IMG/VR virus record: IMGVR_UViG_3300030107_001068 | Coordinates: 1 to 23,413 of that record | DNA: 23,413 nt | DNA from: a virus | Strand: one strand, 5' to 3' | In this document: positions 5,994 to 12,826 of the stretch, one piece after another | Layout: each line of letters opens with the position of its first letter | How positions within the stretch are numbered: position 1 is the stretch's first letter | Made by a program: the position numbers and the translations under genes | Notes under the pieces: generated by a model | Database searches by the model: none | Told to the model about the DNA's origin: nothing | What the model saw: the letters and a program-made list of their open reading frames with translations, nothing else

Positions 5994-6171
5994 TGTCTTC
6001 ACCTGCTTCAAATTCTTCAATCTGATCAACATAAACCTCGTTGCCAGCAATATTATATTTGTGTCCACGTTCATCTTCACCAAGATATTCAAGGGCATTC
6101 TCACCAGAGAATGTATGTTCTCTTAAGACTGCCTGAAGTCTATGGTGTAATAGTTCTACTTTAGTAATCAT
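5983..6171 (-). CDS. Hypothetical 62-residue acidic protein
   Basis: The product begins MITKVELLHHRLQAVLREHTFSGENALEYLG and ends with an acidic tail. It is soluble, with one Cys-free alpha/beta-looking domain, and resembles no family I can name. The ATG at 6171 overlaps the dam stop as ATGA, and its own stop lies 11 bases inside gp62. The tight packing on both sides supports it as a real gene. Function is unknown. Confidence 0.78.
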   Translation of the reverse strand: MITKVELLHHRLQAVLREHTFSGENALEYLGEDERGHKYNIAGNEVYVDQIEEFEAGEDNGL

Positions 6172-6995
6172 ATGGCATAGTTAGTTAGAACTAGTTCTTT
6201 ACGTTCTGCCTGTTCCTTCATGTAGTCACCTGTAGTACGCATACTATAAGTTAAATCAAACTCAGCAGCATTCCAATCTTTGAATCTACTTCTTATAATC
6301 TGACTACTGTTATATGATATCATCTGATGGTTAGTATGTCCATCACAATCTTTTGCGAAGGCATCATGATCAAAGTACTTGTGCAACTCACCTCTCTTAC
6401 CATAGATAGGTATTCCAATCTCATAAGGAGGATCGAAATAAGTAAACACATCCTTCTCATCAGTTGCTAACTCCTCATAAGAAAGATTAGTTATCTTCCA
6501 GTTCTCTATCAACTTAGAATATGCTGGTAACTTTTCTATGCCTCGTAAACTAAAGTTACTGTCTGAGGCTTGTTTTGAGAAGGAGCTCGATTCGGTAAGA
6601 CCTGAGAAGCTACACTTATTAACAATATAAAAACTAACAGCACGGGTAACGAGACTGGCTGAGGCATCGTTAACCAATTCTTTACTCTCGATAAAAAGTT
6701 CACGTGCTTTATCTGGGGTGGGGTATGATGTTTTAAAGGTTCTGAGCCTGGTCGTAATTTCATCTCCTTCATGCTGTAGTTGTTGCCAAAAGTTTGCTAA
6801 GGGTGCATACAGATCATTCACCCATATTTGTAGATGAGGATACTGTTTTGTCATGTATAAAGCAACAGAACCACCTCCAAGAAAAGGTTCTCTGTATTTT
6901 TTATACTTAGTCATGTCTGGTAAGTACTGTGCCATCTTTGTGATAGCACGTGACTTTCCACCTGGATATCTAAGAGGGGTTTTCAGTTGAGTCAT
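6168..6995 (-). CDS. dam: DNA adenine methyltransferase (Dam type)
   Basis: The 275-residue product is an N6-adenine DNA methyltransferase of the Dam class (alpha group). The AdoMet-binding region is near the N-terminus, with LRYPGGKSRAI (residues 7-17) and REPFLGGGSVALYM (36-49). The catalytic motif IV is FDPPYEIG in the second half, within YFDPPY. The target is probably GATC by family resemblance, which the sequence alone does not prove. No endonuclease gene adjoins, so it is likely an orphan methylase, perhaps protecting phage DNA or marking it. The ATG at 6995 lies 26 bases inside the upstream membrane-protein gene, whose stop is at 6970. Length and motifs are intact. Confidence 0.93.
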   Translation of the reverse strand: MTQLKTPLRYPGGKSRAITKMAQYLPDMTKYKKYREPFLGGGSVALYMTKQYPHLQIWVNDLYAPLANFWQQLQHEGDEITTRLRTFKTSYPTPDKARELFIESKELVNDASASLVTRAVSFYIVNKCSFSGLTESSSFSKQASDSNFSLRGIEKLPAYSKLIENWKITNLSYEELATDEKDVFTYFDPPYEIGIPIYGKRGELHKYFDHDAFAKDCDGHTNHQMISYNSSQIIRSRFKDWNAAEFDLTYSMRTTGDYMKEQAERKELVLTNYAI

Positions 6996-7269
6996 TACGA
7001 AGTTTGCGAATAGATCCTTCTTTGTGTGAGTGTGCTATACCTAGTTCATGCATCTTAGAATGTTCTGCTATCTCATCTCTTAGATCCTTTCCACCTGATC
7101 CAAAGGTCATGTATATTCCCCATATCATTAGGGCAACAACCAATAGTCCCATGAATACTGCGAACGCAGGTCCAGGTGCTAGATTAAGATGATGGATAAG
7201 TGGTTCCTTACATTCAGTCCAAGTACCTGGTAAATGATAGACTGGTGGACAAGATAAAAATATATTCAT
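6970..7269 (-). CDS. Membrane protein of unknown function, 99 residues
   Basis: The product has an N-terminal part with two Cys (FLSCPPVYHLPGTWTECKEP), then one strong membrane span, LAPGPAFAVFMGLLVVALMIWGIY being split around residues 30-53, and a charged cytoplasmic tail with DLRDEIAEHSKMHELGIAHSHKEG. The two Cys before the span could form a disulfide outside the membrane. I recall very similar proteins in many cyanomyoviruses, always without function. The ATG at 7269 overlaps the stop of the upstream gene by four bases. Confidence 0.82.
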   Translation of the reverse strand: MNIFLSCPPVYHLPGTWTECKEPLIHHLNLAPGPAFAVFMGLLVVALMIWGIYMTFGSGGKDLRDEIAEHSKMHELGIAHSHKEGSIRKLRNDSTENPS

Positions 7270-7457
7270 TTCTTTAACTCTCTATATTTAATACGAATCT
7301 GATCTTTCAACCATGCAGACCTACTGGTAGCACAGTCATCCTTTACTAATTGATCTAGACATTCTATCAATGGTCCTTCATTTTGTCCGAAAGAAAGATT
7401 GATGATATTGCCACCCTTACGATCTTTTAAGTCGGCGACACTTTTTCTAGCTGGCAT
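7266..7457 (-). CDS. Small ribbon-helix-helix-like protein
   Basis: The 63-residue product has a basic N-terminus (MPARKSVADLKDRKGG), a strand INLSF, and two predicted helices, PLIECLDQLVKD and SRSAWLKDQIRIKYREL. This beta-alpha-alpha order and size fit the ribbon-helix-helix (CopG/Arc) DNA-binding fold, which acts as a dimer. The fold call is by pattern only. The start ATG at 7457 lies 11 bases inside pyrE. It could be a phage transcription factor regulating its own operon, which is inference. Confidence 0.7.
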   Translation of the reverse strand: MPARKSVADLKDRKGGNIINLSFGQNEGPLIECLDQLVKDDCATSRSAWLKDQIRIKYRELKK

Positions 7458-8013
7458 TGATGATTTCCTCCAAGGTGTAAATGCTGTAAAGTTCTAGTCC
7501 TTCTGATTCCATTGCTTCATCTATCTCCACATCTTCCTGTCTATCGACAATAGAAACAACACGTTCTACACAATATCCTGCATCACGCAGTTTATGTGCT
7601 GCCTTAATAGCAGACGCACCTGTAGTAACTACATCCTCTAACACTGTAACACGAGAACCTTTTTCTGGCAAGGGGCCTTCAATCCATGCTCCTGTACCAT
7701 GACCTTTTGGTTCTTTACGAACAATCAAACCATTGATTGTTTGCTCATCTAATGCTGCTGCCATAGCAACACCACTAACAAGGGGATCAGCACCAAGAGT
7801 AAGTCCTCCTACTGCTACTGATGCCTCTTCAATAAAGTCAAGCATCATAAAACTGACATAACACAATCCTCTACAATGTAGAGTAAGTGGTTTACAGTTA
7901 ATATAATGAGGACTCATTATACCTGAAGAAAGTTTATATTCACCTTTACGGTAACAATCTTTCTTCAGCATCCGCAATACTTCTTCACGCATATCATCAA
8001 TATCGTATATCAT
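7447..8013 (-). CDS. pyrE: Orotate phosphoribosyltransferase
   Basis: The product is 188 residues and would convert orotate and PRPP to orotidine 5'-monophosphate, the fifth step of pyrimidine synthesis. It has the N-terminal substrate loop YKLSSGIMSPHYINCKPL (about 27-44), which matches the F-x-L-x-SG-x-x-S-x-x-Y-I-D signature, and the PRPP-binding motif VLEDVVTTGAS (about 123-133). RKEPKGHGTGAWIEG is the flexible catalytic loop with the conserved Lys and His. All key regions are present and the length is near that of bacterial PyrE (about 200). The ATG at 8013 overlaps the upstream stop by one base. It sits in the clamp-loader operon, which suggests it boosts UMP supply during phage DNA synthesis. 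Confidence 0.94.
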   Translation of the reverse strand: MIYDIDDMREEVLRMLKKDCYRKGEYKLSSGIMSPHYINCKPLTLHCRGLCYVSFMMLDFIEEASVAVGGLTLGADPLVSGVAMAAALDEQTINGLIVRKEPKGHGTGAWIEGPLPEKGSRVTVLEDVVTTGASAIKAAHKLRDAGYCVERVVSIVDRQEDVEIDEAMESEGLELYSIYTLEEIINAS

Positions 8014-8216
8014 TAATATATTACCCCATCTCTAGGATATGGTATCTCAATCATAACAGGTGATTTCAATACCTTTTCAATAGTATCTGACATCCTATTA
8101 AATCCATTACCAACATGTATCTGTCCTGCAAATACAGATACAGTAGCAGCACCCCAGAAGATATAATACCATCTGGATTTAACTTGTGCTCTTAGTTTTC
8201 TTTTGTCTTTGTTCAT
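8013..8216 (-). CDS. Small membrane protein, 67 residues
   Basis: The product has a basic N-terminus (MNKDKRKLRAQVKSR), one membrane span (WYYIFWGAATVSVFAGQIHV) and an external part with a Pro-containing tail. It lies between gp44 and pyrE with a four-base overlap at its start. Proteins of this size with this arrangement occur, from memory, in the same place in other cyanomyoviruses. Function is unknown. Confidence 0.78.
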   Translation of the reverse strand: MNKDKRKLRAQVKSRWYYIFWGAATVSVFAGQIHVGNGFNRMSDTIEKVLKSPVMIEIPYPRDGVIY

Positions 8217-9154
8217 TTAAAGTTACACTCCAGCATAATTTGGGTAAGACAAGCCAATAGGTTTATCTCTTGATCCACAACGAAAGCAGCTTTGTATTGG
8301 TAATCTGCAATGATTAATACTGCAGCAGCAACACTAGGACCATCCATCATAGGACTAAGATTATCATACAGTTTTCGCATAATAATCGTAGCATCACTAT
8401 CTAGGTTTTGTGTAACCCACTTCTTTACTTCTGCAAACTTCTTCTCCTTAAGGTGTACTACTAAACTATCAACGTTTGCATCACCTAACGTTGCGAGGAT
8501 TCCAGTATCGATAGAACCCGTTGAACTATATCTTTGGAGTTCATTGATTGTTCTTCTGAAATCTGGGAAGTATTTTTGTACGATCTCGACAACCACTTTG
8601 TCATTGAACCGTACCTTCTCTCTGGAAAGGATGTCTCTGCATCGCTCAAAGAACTGAGCTGCGAGAGTTTGCTTAGTTTTTCCTCTGACATTGAAATCAA
8701 TTACAGTTGTTCTACTATGTAATGGTTCTATTATTTTATTCTTAAAGTTACACGTGAATATGAAACGGCAGTTCTTCTGGAACTCCTCAATCGAGGCTCG
8801 TAAGAGTAACTGTACGTCGGGTGTCGTATTGTCCGCTTCATCAATAATGAGAATTTTATGACGAGATTCAGATGTAAGAGAAACAGTAGCAGCAAAGGTC
8901 TTTGCCTGATTGCGTACAGTGTCCAAGAATCTACCCTCATCAGACCCATTAATGACATAAAAATCTGCTCCCAATTCATTACACAATGCTTTCGCAATGG
9001 TGGTCTTGCCAACTCCAGCAGTTCCTGACAAGAGAAGATTTGGTATCTCCCCTTGCTCTATGAAACTCTTAAAGGTGGTCTTCACTTCTGTAGGAAGTAT
9101 ACAGTCCTCAACTTTCTGAGGTCTATACTTCTCTACCCATAAAAAATCATTCAC
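8213..9154 (-). CDS. gp44: Clamp loader ATPase gp44
   Basis: The 313-residue product is the large, ATP-hydrolysing subunit of the T4-type clamp loader. It starts EKYRPQKVEDCILP, typical for RFC-family AAA+ proteins. The Walker A GTAGVGKTT is at 44-52 and Walker B ILIIDEADN at about 101-109. The sensor 1 region FIFTCNFKNKI and the RFC-box arginine in HSRTTV follow. The start codon is GTG at 9154, overlapping the purC stop as GTGA, with GAGGAAG as the ribosome site. Four copies combine with one gp62 to load gp45. In T4 the gene directly follows gp45; here purC lies between them, and the order gp44-(two genes)-gp62 is likewise broken. Confidence 0.96.
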   Translation of the reverse strand: MNDFLWVEKYRPQKVEDCILPTEVKTTFKSFIEQGEIPNLLLSGTAGVGKTTIAKALCNELGADFYVINGSDEGRFLDTVRNQAKTFAATVSLTSESRHKILIIDEADNTTPDVQLLLRASIEEFQKNCRFIFTCNFKNKIIEPLHSRTTVIDFNVRGKTKQTLAAQFFERCRDILSREKVRFNDKVVVEIVQKYFPDFRRTINELQRYSSTGSIDTGILATLGDANVDSLVVHLKEKKFAEVKKWVTQNLDSDATIIMRKLYDNLSPMMDGPSVAAAVLIIADYQYKAAFVVDQEINLLACLTQIMLECNFK

Positions 9155-9840
9155 GTAATCTTCCTCAGTTTATCTAGGATAGAATTATATGCTTCTACTA
9201 TATCACCTTCTCCTTTTCTAAACAAGTCTTTGTCAAAACTCTTTCCATCTTTCCAGAGTCGCATCGAGTCAGGTGATAGTTCATCAGCCAAGAGTAAATC
9301 GCCGTTAGCATCGTGTCCAAACTCCAATTTAAAATCAACAAGTGTAAGACCAATCTGTTCAAATAGTCTTGATATAATACCATTAACTTCTCTAGCAGTC
9401 TGTTCCATATCCCTTAATGGATAATTACCCATTGCCCATATACGAGCCTCTGTTAATAGAGGATCATCTTTCTCATCATCTTTCAGATACCACTCAACTA
9501 ATGGCCAATCAAAATTAGTACCTTCTTCAATAGTTGTCTGTCTAACTATAGAACCAGCAGCAACATTTCTTACTACCACTTCTATAGGTATAATATCAAC
9601 TCTCTTGCAGCACATAATTGCTACTGGATGCATGTTGATATAGTGTGTGCGTATACTATACTTCTCTAAATGCTCAAAAAGTAATTTAGAGATTTCACAA
9701 CAGACTCGACCTTTACCTTCAGGAAAATCTATTTTCCTACCGTTACCAGCAGTAACCTTATCCTCATATTGTATGAGAACTTCTTCAGGTTCAGATGTGC
9801 TGAACACTGTCTTTACTTTTCCCTGTAGGATTGTGGTCAT
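9151..9840 (-). CDS. purC: Phosphoribosylaminoimidazole-succinocarboxamide synthase
   Basis: The 229-residue product would join aspartate to CAIR with ATP to form SAICAR in purine synthesis. Recognisable parts are the ATP-binding start LQGKVKTVF, DKVTAGNGRK (matching the D-K-x-S-A-F-D region), RTHYI, the conserved VVVRNVAAGSIVRQ, the aspartate-binding LVDFKLEFG, and DELSPDSMRLW near the C-terminus. The length fits bacterial PurC (about 237). The ATG at 9840 overlaps the gp45 stop (ATGA). Purine genes are frequent auxiliary genes in cyanophages, but their placement between the sliding clamp and loader ATPase is striking. It should raise purine nucleotide supply for phage DNA. Confidence 0.95.
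   Translation of the reverse strand: MTTILQGKVKTVFSTSEPEEVLIQYEDKVTAGNGRKIDFPEGKGRVCCEISKLLFEHLEKYSIRTHYINMHPVAIMCCKRVDIIPIEVVVRNVAAGSIVRQTTIEEGTNFDWPLVEWYLKDDEKDDPLLTEARIWAMGNYPLRDMEQTAREVNGIISRLFEQIGLTLVDFKLEFGHDANGDLLLADELSPDSMRLWKDGKSFDKDLFRKGEGDIVEAYNSILDKLRKIT
9152..9167 (-). promoter_or_regulatory. Ribosome site of gp44 resembling the T4 RegA operator
   Basis: On the minus strand the segment reads TGAGGAAGATTACGTG, ending in the GTG start of gp44. The T4 gene 44 RegA target, as I remember it, is AAUGAGGAAAUUAUG; the match to the core TGAGGAA-ATTA is close, with one extra base. As regA lies downstream in the same operon, autorepression of the clamp loader by RegA is plausible. It also serves simply as a Shine-Dalgarno site. 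Confidence 0.4.
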
Positions 9841-10496
9841 GTGTTTGGTTCTAAAGCGATGAAATACTTAATGCCATCTCCTTGGAATAGAGCAACATTA
9901 GTTTTACTAACAGAAACTTGATAAGATCCTGGTAGGAGTTTTAAGTTCTCAACTTTAAAACAATAACAGAATTCATTAGAAGTTTCACCAACAGAAACTG
10001 AGAAACTATTAGAACTATCATTCTTCTTATCAGTTACACGAAGTTGGATGTCTGTACCATCTCCATATAAACAAAGATCTGGAAGTTGATAAACACTTGC
10101 AGCACGTTGTAACTGTGATAGGACACTACTATCCAATCTAAAATCAACATCAATACTGGGAAGAGAAATTTCCTTCTCAGGTGGTTGAGTGATTACATCA
10201 GGATCTGCATAGAAGAATCTAGTCTTAGAACGACCTGCAGTATCACTTACTGTTAGATAATTGTCCTTTGAAGTATCGATCTTAGGTTGATCAAATAAAG
10301 ATAACCCTCCAAGGAACACTCCCAGATCATAGATAGAGATTTGTGAATCAAACCTTTCTTCCACATCTGCAATAGCAAGTATGTTCTTGTTAATACTAAG
10401 CGTTGCAATCTGATTGCCAGGTTTAATGACAATAGATTTATTAATAGAACAGAAGTTCTTAAGGACTTCAATTGTTGGTTTGGTAATTACTGTCAT
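9837..10496 (-). CDS. gp45: Sliding clamp gp45
   Basis: The 219-residue product is the DNA polymerase processivity clamp of T4 type, a ring-shaped trimer around DNA; in T4 it also activates late transcription with gp55 and gp33. Recognition rests on the start with TIEVLKNFCSINKSIVIKPG, the central YDLGVFLGGLSLFDQPKI and the segment SKTRFFYADP. These match the family order well, and the length is close to T4 gp45 (228). The stop overlaps purC by four bases and the start overlaps the DUF3310-like gene by four. A strong promoter lies a short distance upstream, at 10831-10859. Confidence 0.95.
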   Translation of the reverse strand: MTVITKPTIEVLKNFCSINKSIVIKPGNQIATLSINKNILAIADVEERFDSQISIYDLGVFLGGLSLFDQPKIDTSKDNYLTVSDTAGRSKTRFFYADPDVITQPPEKEISLPSIDVDFRLDSSVLSQLQRAASVYQLPDLCLYGDGTDIQLRVTDKKNDSSNSFSVSVGETSNEFCYCFKVENLKLLPGSYQVSVSKTNVALFQGDGIKYFIALEPNT

Positions 10497-10807
10497 TTGT
10501 CGTAGTCAACTGCAAAGGCGGTACTGTTGTTAGCGTTAATACGATCTGCCTTCTCTCGTTTATCATTAAAATGTAAGAGGAGCATACCGTAATGGATAAT
10601 CTTAATGATATCCTTTCTTGCTGATCCCTTGCGGTCATACCTTGAAGCATACTTAAGGACATTACTCCTACAGAATGCTTCAGCATCACCTACAGAATCA
10701 ATGAGGTCAAGAGTCTGAACGTTTCCGACAGAATAATGACCTCGGTAAGTATTGGAGATGTAATCTGACATCTCTTTGAGGATCTCGTCCTCATTATACT
10801 TTTTCAT
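10493..10807 (-). CDS. DUF3310-like protein
   Basis: The 104-residue product contains YRGHYSVGNVQTLDLIDSVGD, FCRSNVLKYASRYDRKG and KDIIKIIHYGMLLLHF. This order, with N-K-Y-x-x-R-x-x-x-K-G followed by a basic/helical HY segment, matches the DUF3310 family common in phages, sometimes annotated as nucleotide kinase without clear support. The molecular function is not known. The gene opens the replisome operon, starting 24 bases downstream of a TATAAT box, with a short gap to the cobS-like gene. Confidence 0.8.
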   Translation of the reverse strand: MKKYNEDEILKEMSDYISNTYRGHYSVGNVQTLDLIDSVGDAEAFCRSNVLKYASRYDRKGSARKDIIKIIHYGMLLLHFNDKREKADRINANNSTAFAVDYDK

Positions 10808-10818
10808 AATGAAGAGAT

Positions 10819-11895
10819 TTAACTCTCTCCATTATACTCTTCTTCTTCCCCTGCGTCAACCTTTGTGTATAGATCTAAGAAAGACTGCTTTGTATCATCA
10901 TCAAAACGATTGACACAATTGGTTATTGCAGTTAAACGATCACCAAAGATCTTAAATGCCTGAACGATGTGAACCAAACGACGAGTTGTAATAACCTCAT
11001 CAACCCCACCATCAAAGAATGTCTTACGAATTACATTTGCCCACTTGATAAGGTTATCAGTGAATGCTTCATCACATCCTTGATTGATAAGGATTTTAGT
11101 TTCTATAGATGCAGAAGGATACTCTTGCTCAAAAGTAATTGGGAAACGCTCTAGGAATGCTTCATTAAGAACGTTGGTACCAATGAATCTTCCATCATCA
11201 GATCCTTTACCTTTAGTGTTAGCAGTGGCAATAATGTTAAATCCAGCAGAAGGTCTAACATACTTACCAATCTTTTTCAAGAACACACCTTTGCCTTCAA
11301 GAATGGATTGTAAGCAGAGTATCTTGTTACTCGCCAAGTCAATTTCATCGAGTAGCAAGATAGCTCCTCTTTCGAGTGCCTCCACGACAGGTCCGTTATG
11401 CCAAACAGTTGACCCATCAACAAGACGGAACCCACCAATAAGATCATCTTCATCAGTTTCAATAGTAATGTTTACACGAATGAGTTCTCTATTCAAATCA
11501 GCAGCAGCTTGCTCTACAGATAAGGTCTTACCATTACCTGAGAGTCCAGTAATAAATGCTGGATAAAATAGTTTAGACTTGATGATCTTTTTAATAGAAT
11601 TGAAATTACCAAAAGGAACATAAGTTGGATCCTTATCTGGAATATAATTCACTTCAATAGCAGGTGTTGCAGCAGGTGCTTCATAAGCATCAATTAAATC
11701 TTGTGCTGTTAAGTACCACTTGCCACGAGCAACTTTAGTTAAACGACCAATCTTGTTCATCCTTTTAGTAACACTTTGAACTTGGACTCCAAGATGGTCA
11801 GCAGCAGATTTAACATTAACTGCTGTGATCTCCTTTCCGAATTGTGAAAGGTAATCGATTAGATTTTCATCTGTAAATTTGCGAGAGAAAGGCAT
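10819..11895 (-). CDS. cobS: CobS-like AAA+ ATPase
   Basis: The 358-residue product has an N-terminal helix-turn-helix-like region (about 20-65; ADHLGVQVQSVTKRMNKIG) and a AAA+ domain: Walker A GLSGNGKT (117-124), Walker B AILLLDEID (178-186), sensor 1 FNIIATANTKG, and NEAFLERFP with a candidate arginine finger. This is the CobS/MoxR class. CobS is one ATPase subunit of aerobic cobalt chelatase, and the gene is annotated cobS in most cyanophages. The HTH extension is not part of bacterial CobS as I know it. A partner with CobT-like features lies nearby (12823-14982). A metal-insertion or protein-remodelling role are both possible. ATG at 11895; promoter at 11918-11946. Confidence 0.9.
   Translation of the reverse strand: MPFSRKFTDENLIDYLSQFGKEITAVNVKSAADHLGVQVQSVTKRMNKIGRLTKVARGKWYLTAQDLIDAYEAPAATPAIEVNYIPDKDPTYVPFGNFNSIKKIIKSKLFYPAFITGLSGNGKTLSVEQAAADLNRELIRVNITIETDEDDLIGGFRLVDGSTVWHNGPVVEALERGAILLLDEIDLASNKILCLQSILEGKGVFLKKIGKYVRPSAGFNIIATANTKGKGSDDGRFIGTNVLNEAFLERFPITFEQEYPSASIETKILINQGCDEAFTDNLIKWANVIRKTFFDGGVDEVITTRRLVHIVQAFKIFGDRLTAITNCVNRFDDDTKQSFLDLYTKVDAGEEEEYNGES
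10831..10859 (-). promoter_or_regulatory. Sigma70-type promoter for the gp45 operon
   Basis: The minus strand has TTGACG (10854-10859), a 17-base spacer and a perfect TATAAT (10831-10836). It lies in the last codons of the cobS-like gene, about 25 bases ahead of the DUF3310-like gene, so it would feed gp45, purC, gp44 and the genes after them. Confidence 0.7.
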
Positions 11896-11917
11896 GGGTT
11901 CTTTTGTTTATACATGT

Positions 11918-11946
11918 ATTATAACAGTAATGGCTTATAGAATCAA
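11918..11946 (-). promoter_or_regulatory. Sigma70-type promoter for cobS
   Basis: The minus strand has TTGATT (11941-11946), a 17-base spacer and a perfect TATAAT (11918-11923), in the short gap ahead of the cobS-like gene. The expected start of transcription would leave a leader of roughly 15-20 bases. The remaining gap (11896-11963) shows no gene. Confidence 0.72.
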
Positions 11947-11963
11947 CATGGTGTGGACAGTTA

Positions 11964-12128
11964 TTATTCCGTCCACTCTCTCTTAAGTTGACGAACATCA
12001 GAGACACCAAAGAGTGCTTTACATTTCTGTTCAGCATCTTCTCTTAGATTAGAATGACAAAGGAATTCTACTTTTGTTAATCTATTTGAATTTAATAGGA
12101 TTTGTGCAGACCATTTAATTTCTTTCAT
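11964..12128 (-). CDS. Hypothetical 54-residue protein
   Basis: A short gene starting with ATG at 12128, overlapping the pcyA stop as ATGA, and ending in TAA at 11964-11966. The product begins MKEIKWSAQILLNSNRLTKV and continues with a predicted alpha/beta pattern and a basic C-terminus (RQLKREWTE). It has two Cys and no signal peptide or membrane span. The overlap and codon pattern support it as real. Function is unknown. Confidence 0.72.
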   Translation of the reverse strand: MKEIKWSAQILLNSNRLTKVEFLCHSNLREDAEQKCKALFGVSDVRQLKREWTE

Positions 12129-12826
12129 AAGGTTAATAATGGTGGTGGATTATCAAATAAAACATTATCAATATAATTATCTGCCCATTCTTTATCAAAC
12201 CATTTACTAAGAACTGCTTCAGTTTTCCTATTCATTTTCTGTTTCTTACAATAGTAAAGTTGATCTTGATATCTTTTATAAGCATCTTCTATAGATCCTT
12301 TCTTAGCATTATTAACTTCCTTACAAAATACTTTAAGATATTTGTCCACTATTTGCCAATAAGCAACCTTCTCCCATTCTTCATTCAACCTCATAAACTT
12401 ACAGTAAGGTGAAAATATATCTGCCCATGCAGGTAACTTACGATAATCAAAATCGTGAAACTCTTCACAGATTGGTTTTATATCTTTATAGATATCTTTC
12501 ACTCCATGAACAGGAGATATATCAACAATAGCAGCAGTTACTCTATGTTGATTAGCAACAATATCACATCCAAATATAGGAAGATTGTAAAGAGGGTCTG
12601 GAAAGAATACACAATGCATCACTTCTAGACTACCTGTCTCTCCATATTCTAAGTGTACTTTACGGAGACCATCACATGTCCACATTTCATTTACTAAGTG
12701 AACATCATTGTGACGTATTTCTGGGAACTCAGATTCCTTAGTATTAACATTAGGAAGGGTATCCACTGCATTGCGGATAACCCTTGCCATCGAAGTTACG
12801 ATACTTTCATCATCTTTAATAATCAT
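12125..12826 (-). CDS. pcyA: Phycocyanobilin:ferredoxin oxidoreductase PcyA
   Basis: The 233-residue product belongs to the ferredoxin-dependent bilin reductases and matches cyanobacterial PcyA along its length: RKVHLEYGETGSLEVMHCVF, YNLPIFGCDIVA, VTAAIVDISP, LPAWADIFSPYCKFMR, and a C-terminus with KTEAVLSKWFDKEWADNYI and VLFD. PcyA reduces biliverdin IXalpha in two two-electron steps to phycocyanobilin using reduced ferredoxin. The catalytic residues known from Synechocystis PcyA are present: Glu76 (HLEYG), His88 (MHCVF) and Asp105 (FGCDIV). It resembles PcyA and not the phage PebS. It shows the host is a cyanobacterium. The gene overlaps its neighbours by four bases on both sides. Confidence 0.96.
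   Translation of the reverse strand: MIIKDDESIVTSMARVIRNAVDTLPNVNTKESEFPEIRHNDVHLVNEMWTCDGLRKVHLEYGETGSLEVMHCVFFPDPLYNLPIFGCDIVANQHRVTAAIVDISPVHGVKDIYKDIKPICEEFHDFDYRKLPAWADIFSPYCKFMRLNEEWEKVAYWQIVDKYLKVFCKEVNNAKKGSIEDAYKRYQDQLYYCKKQKMNRKTEAVLSKWFDKEWADNYIDNVLFDNPPPLLTL

Noticed and set aside
5994-6104. Upstream extension of gp62
   Set aside because: It lies inside the preceding 62-residue gene, and the family N-terminus begins at 5993 with a ribosome site.
6536-6772. 78-residue minus-strand open frame inside dam
   Set aside because: It is a shifted frame of an intact methyltransferase with all its motifs, and has no family resemblance of its own.
11084-11566. 160-residue plus-strand open frame
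   Set aside because: It is antisense to the conserved AAA+ core of the cobS-like gene.
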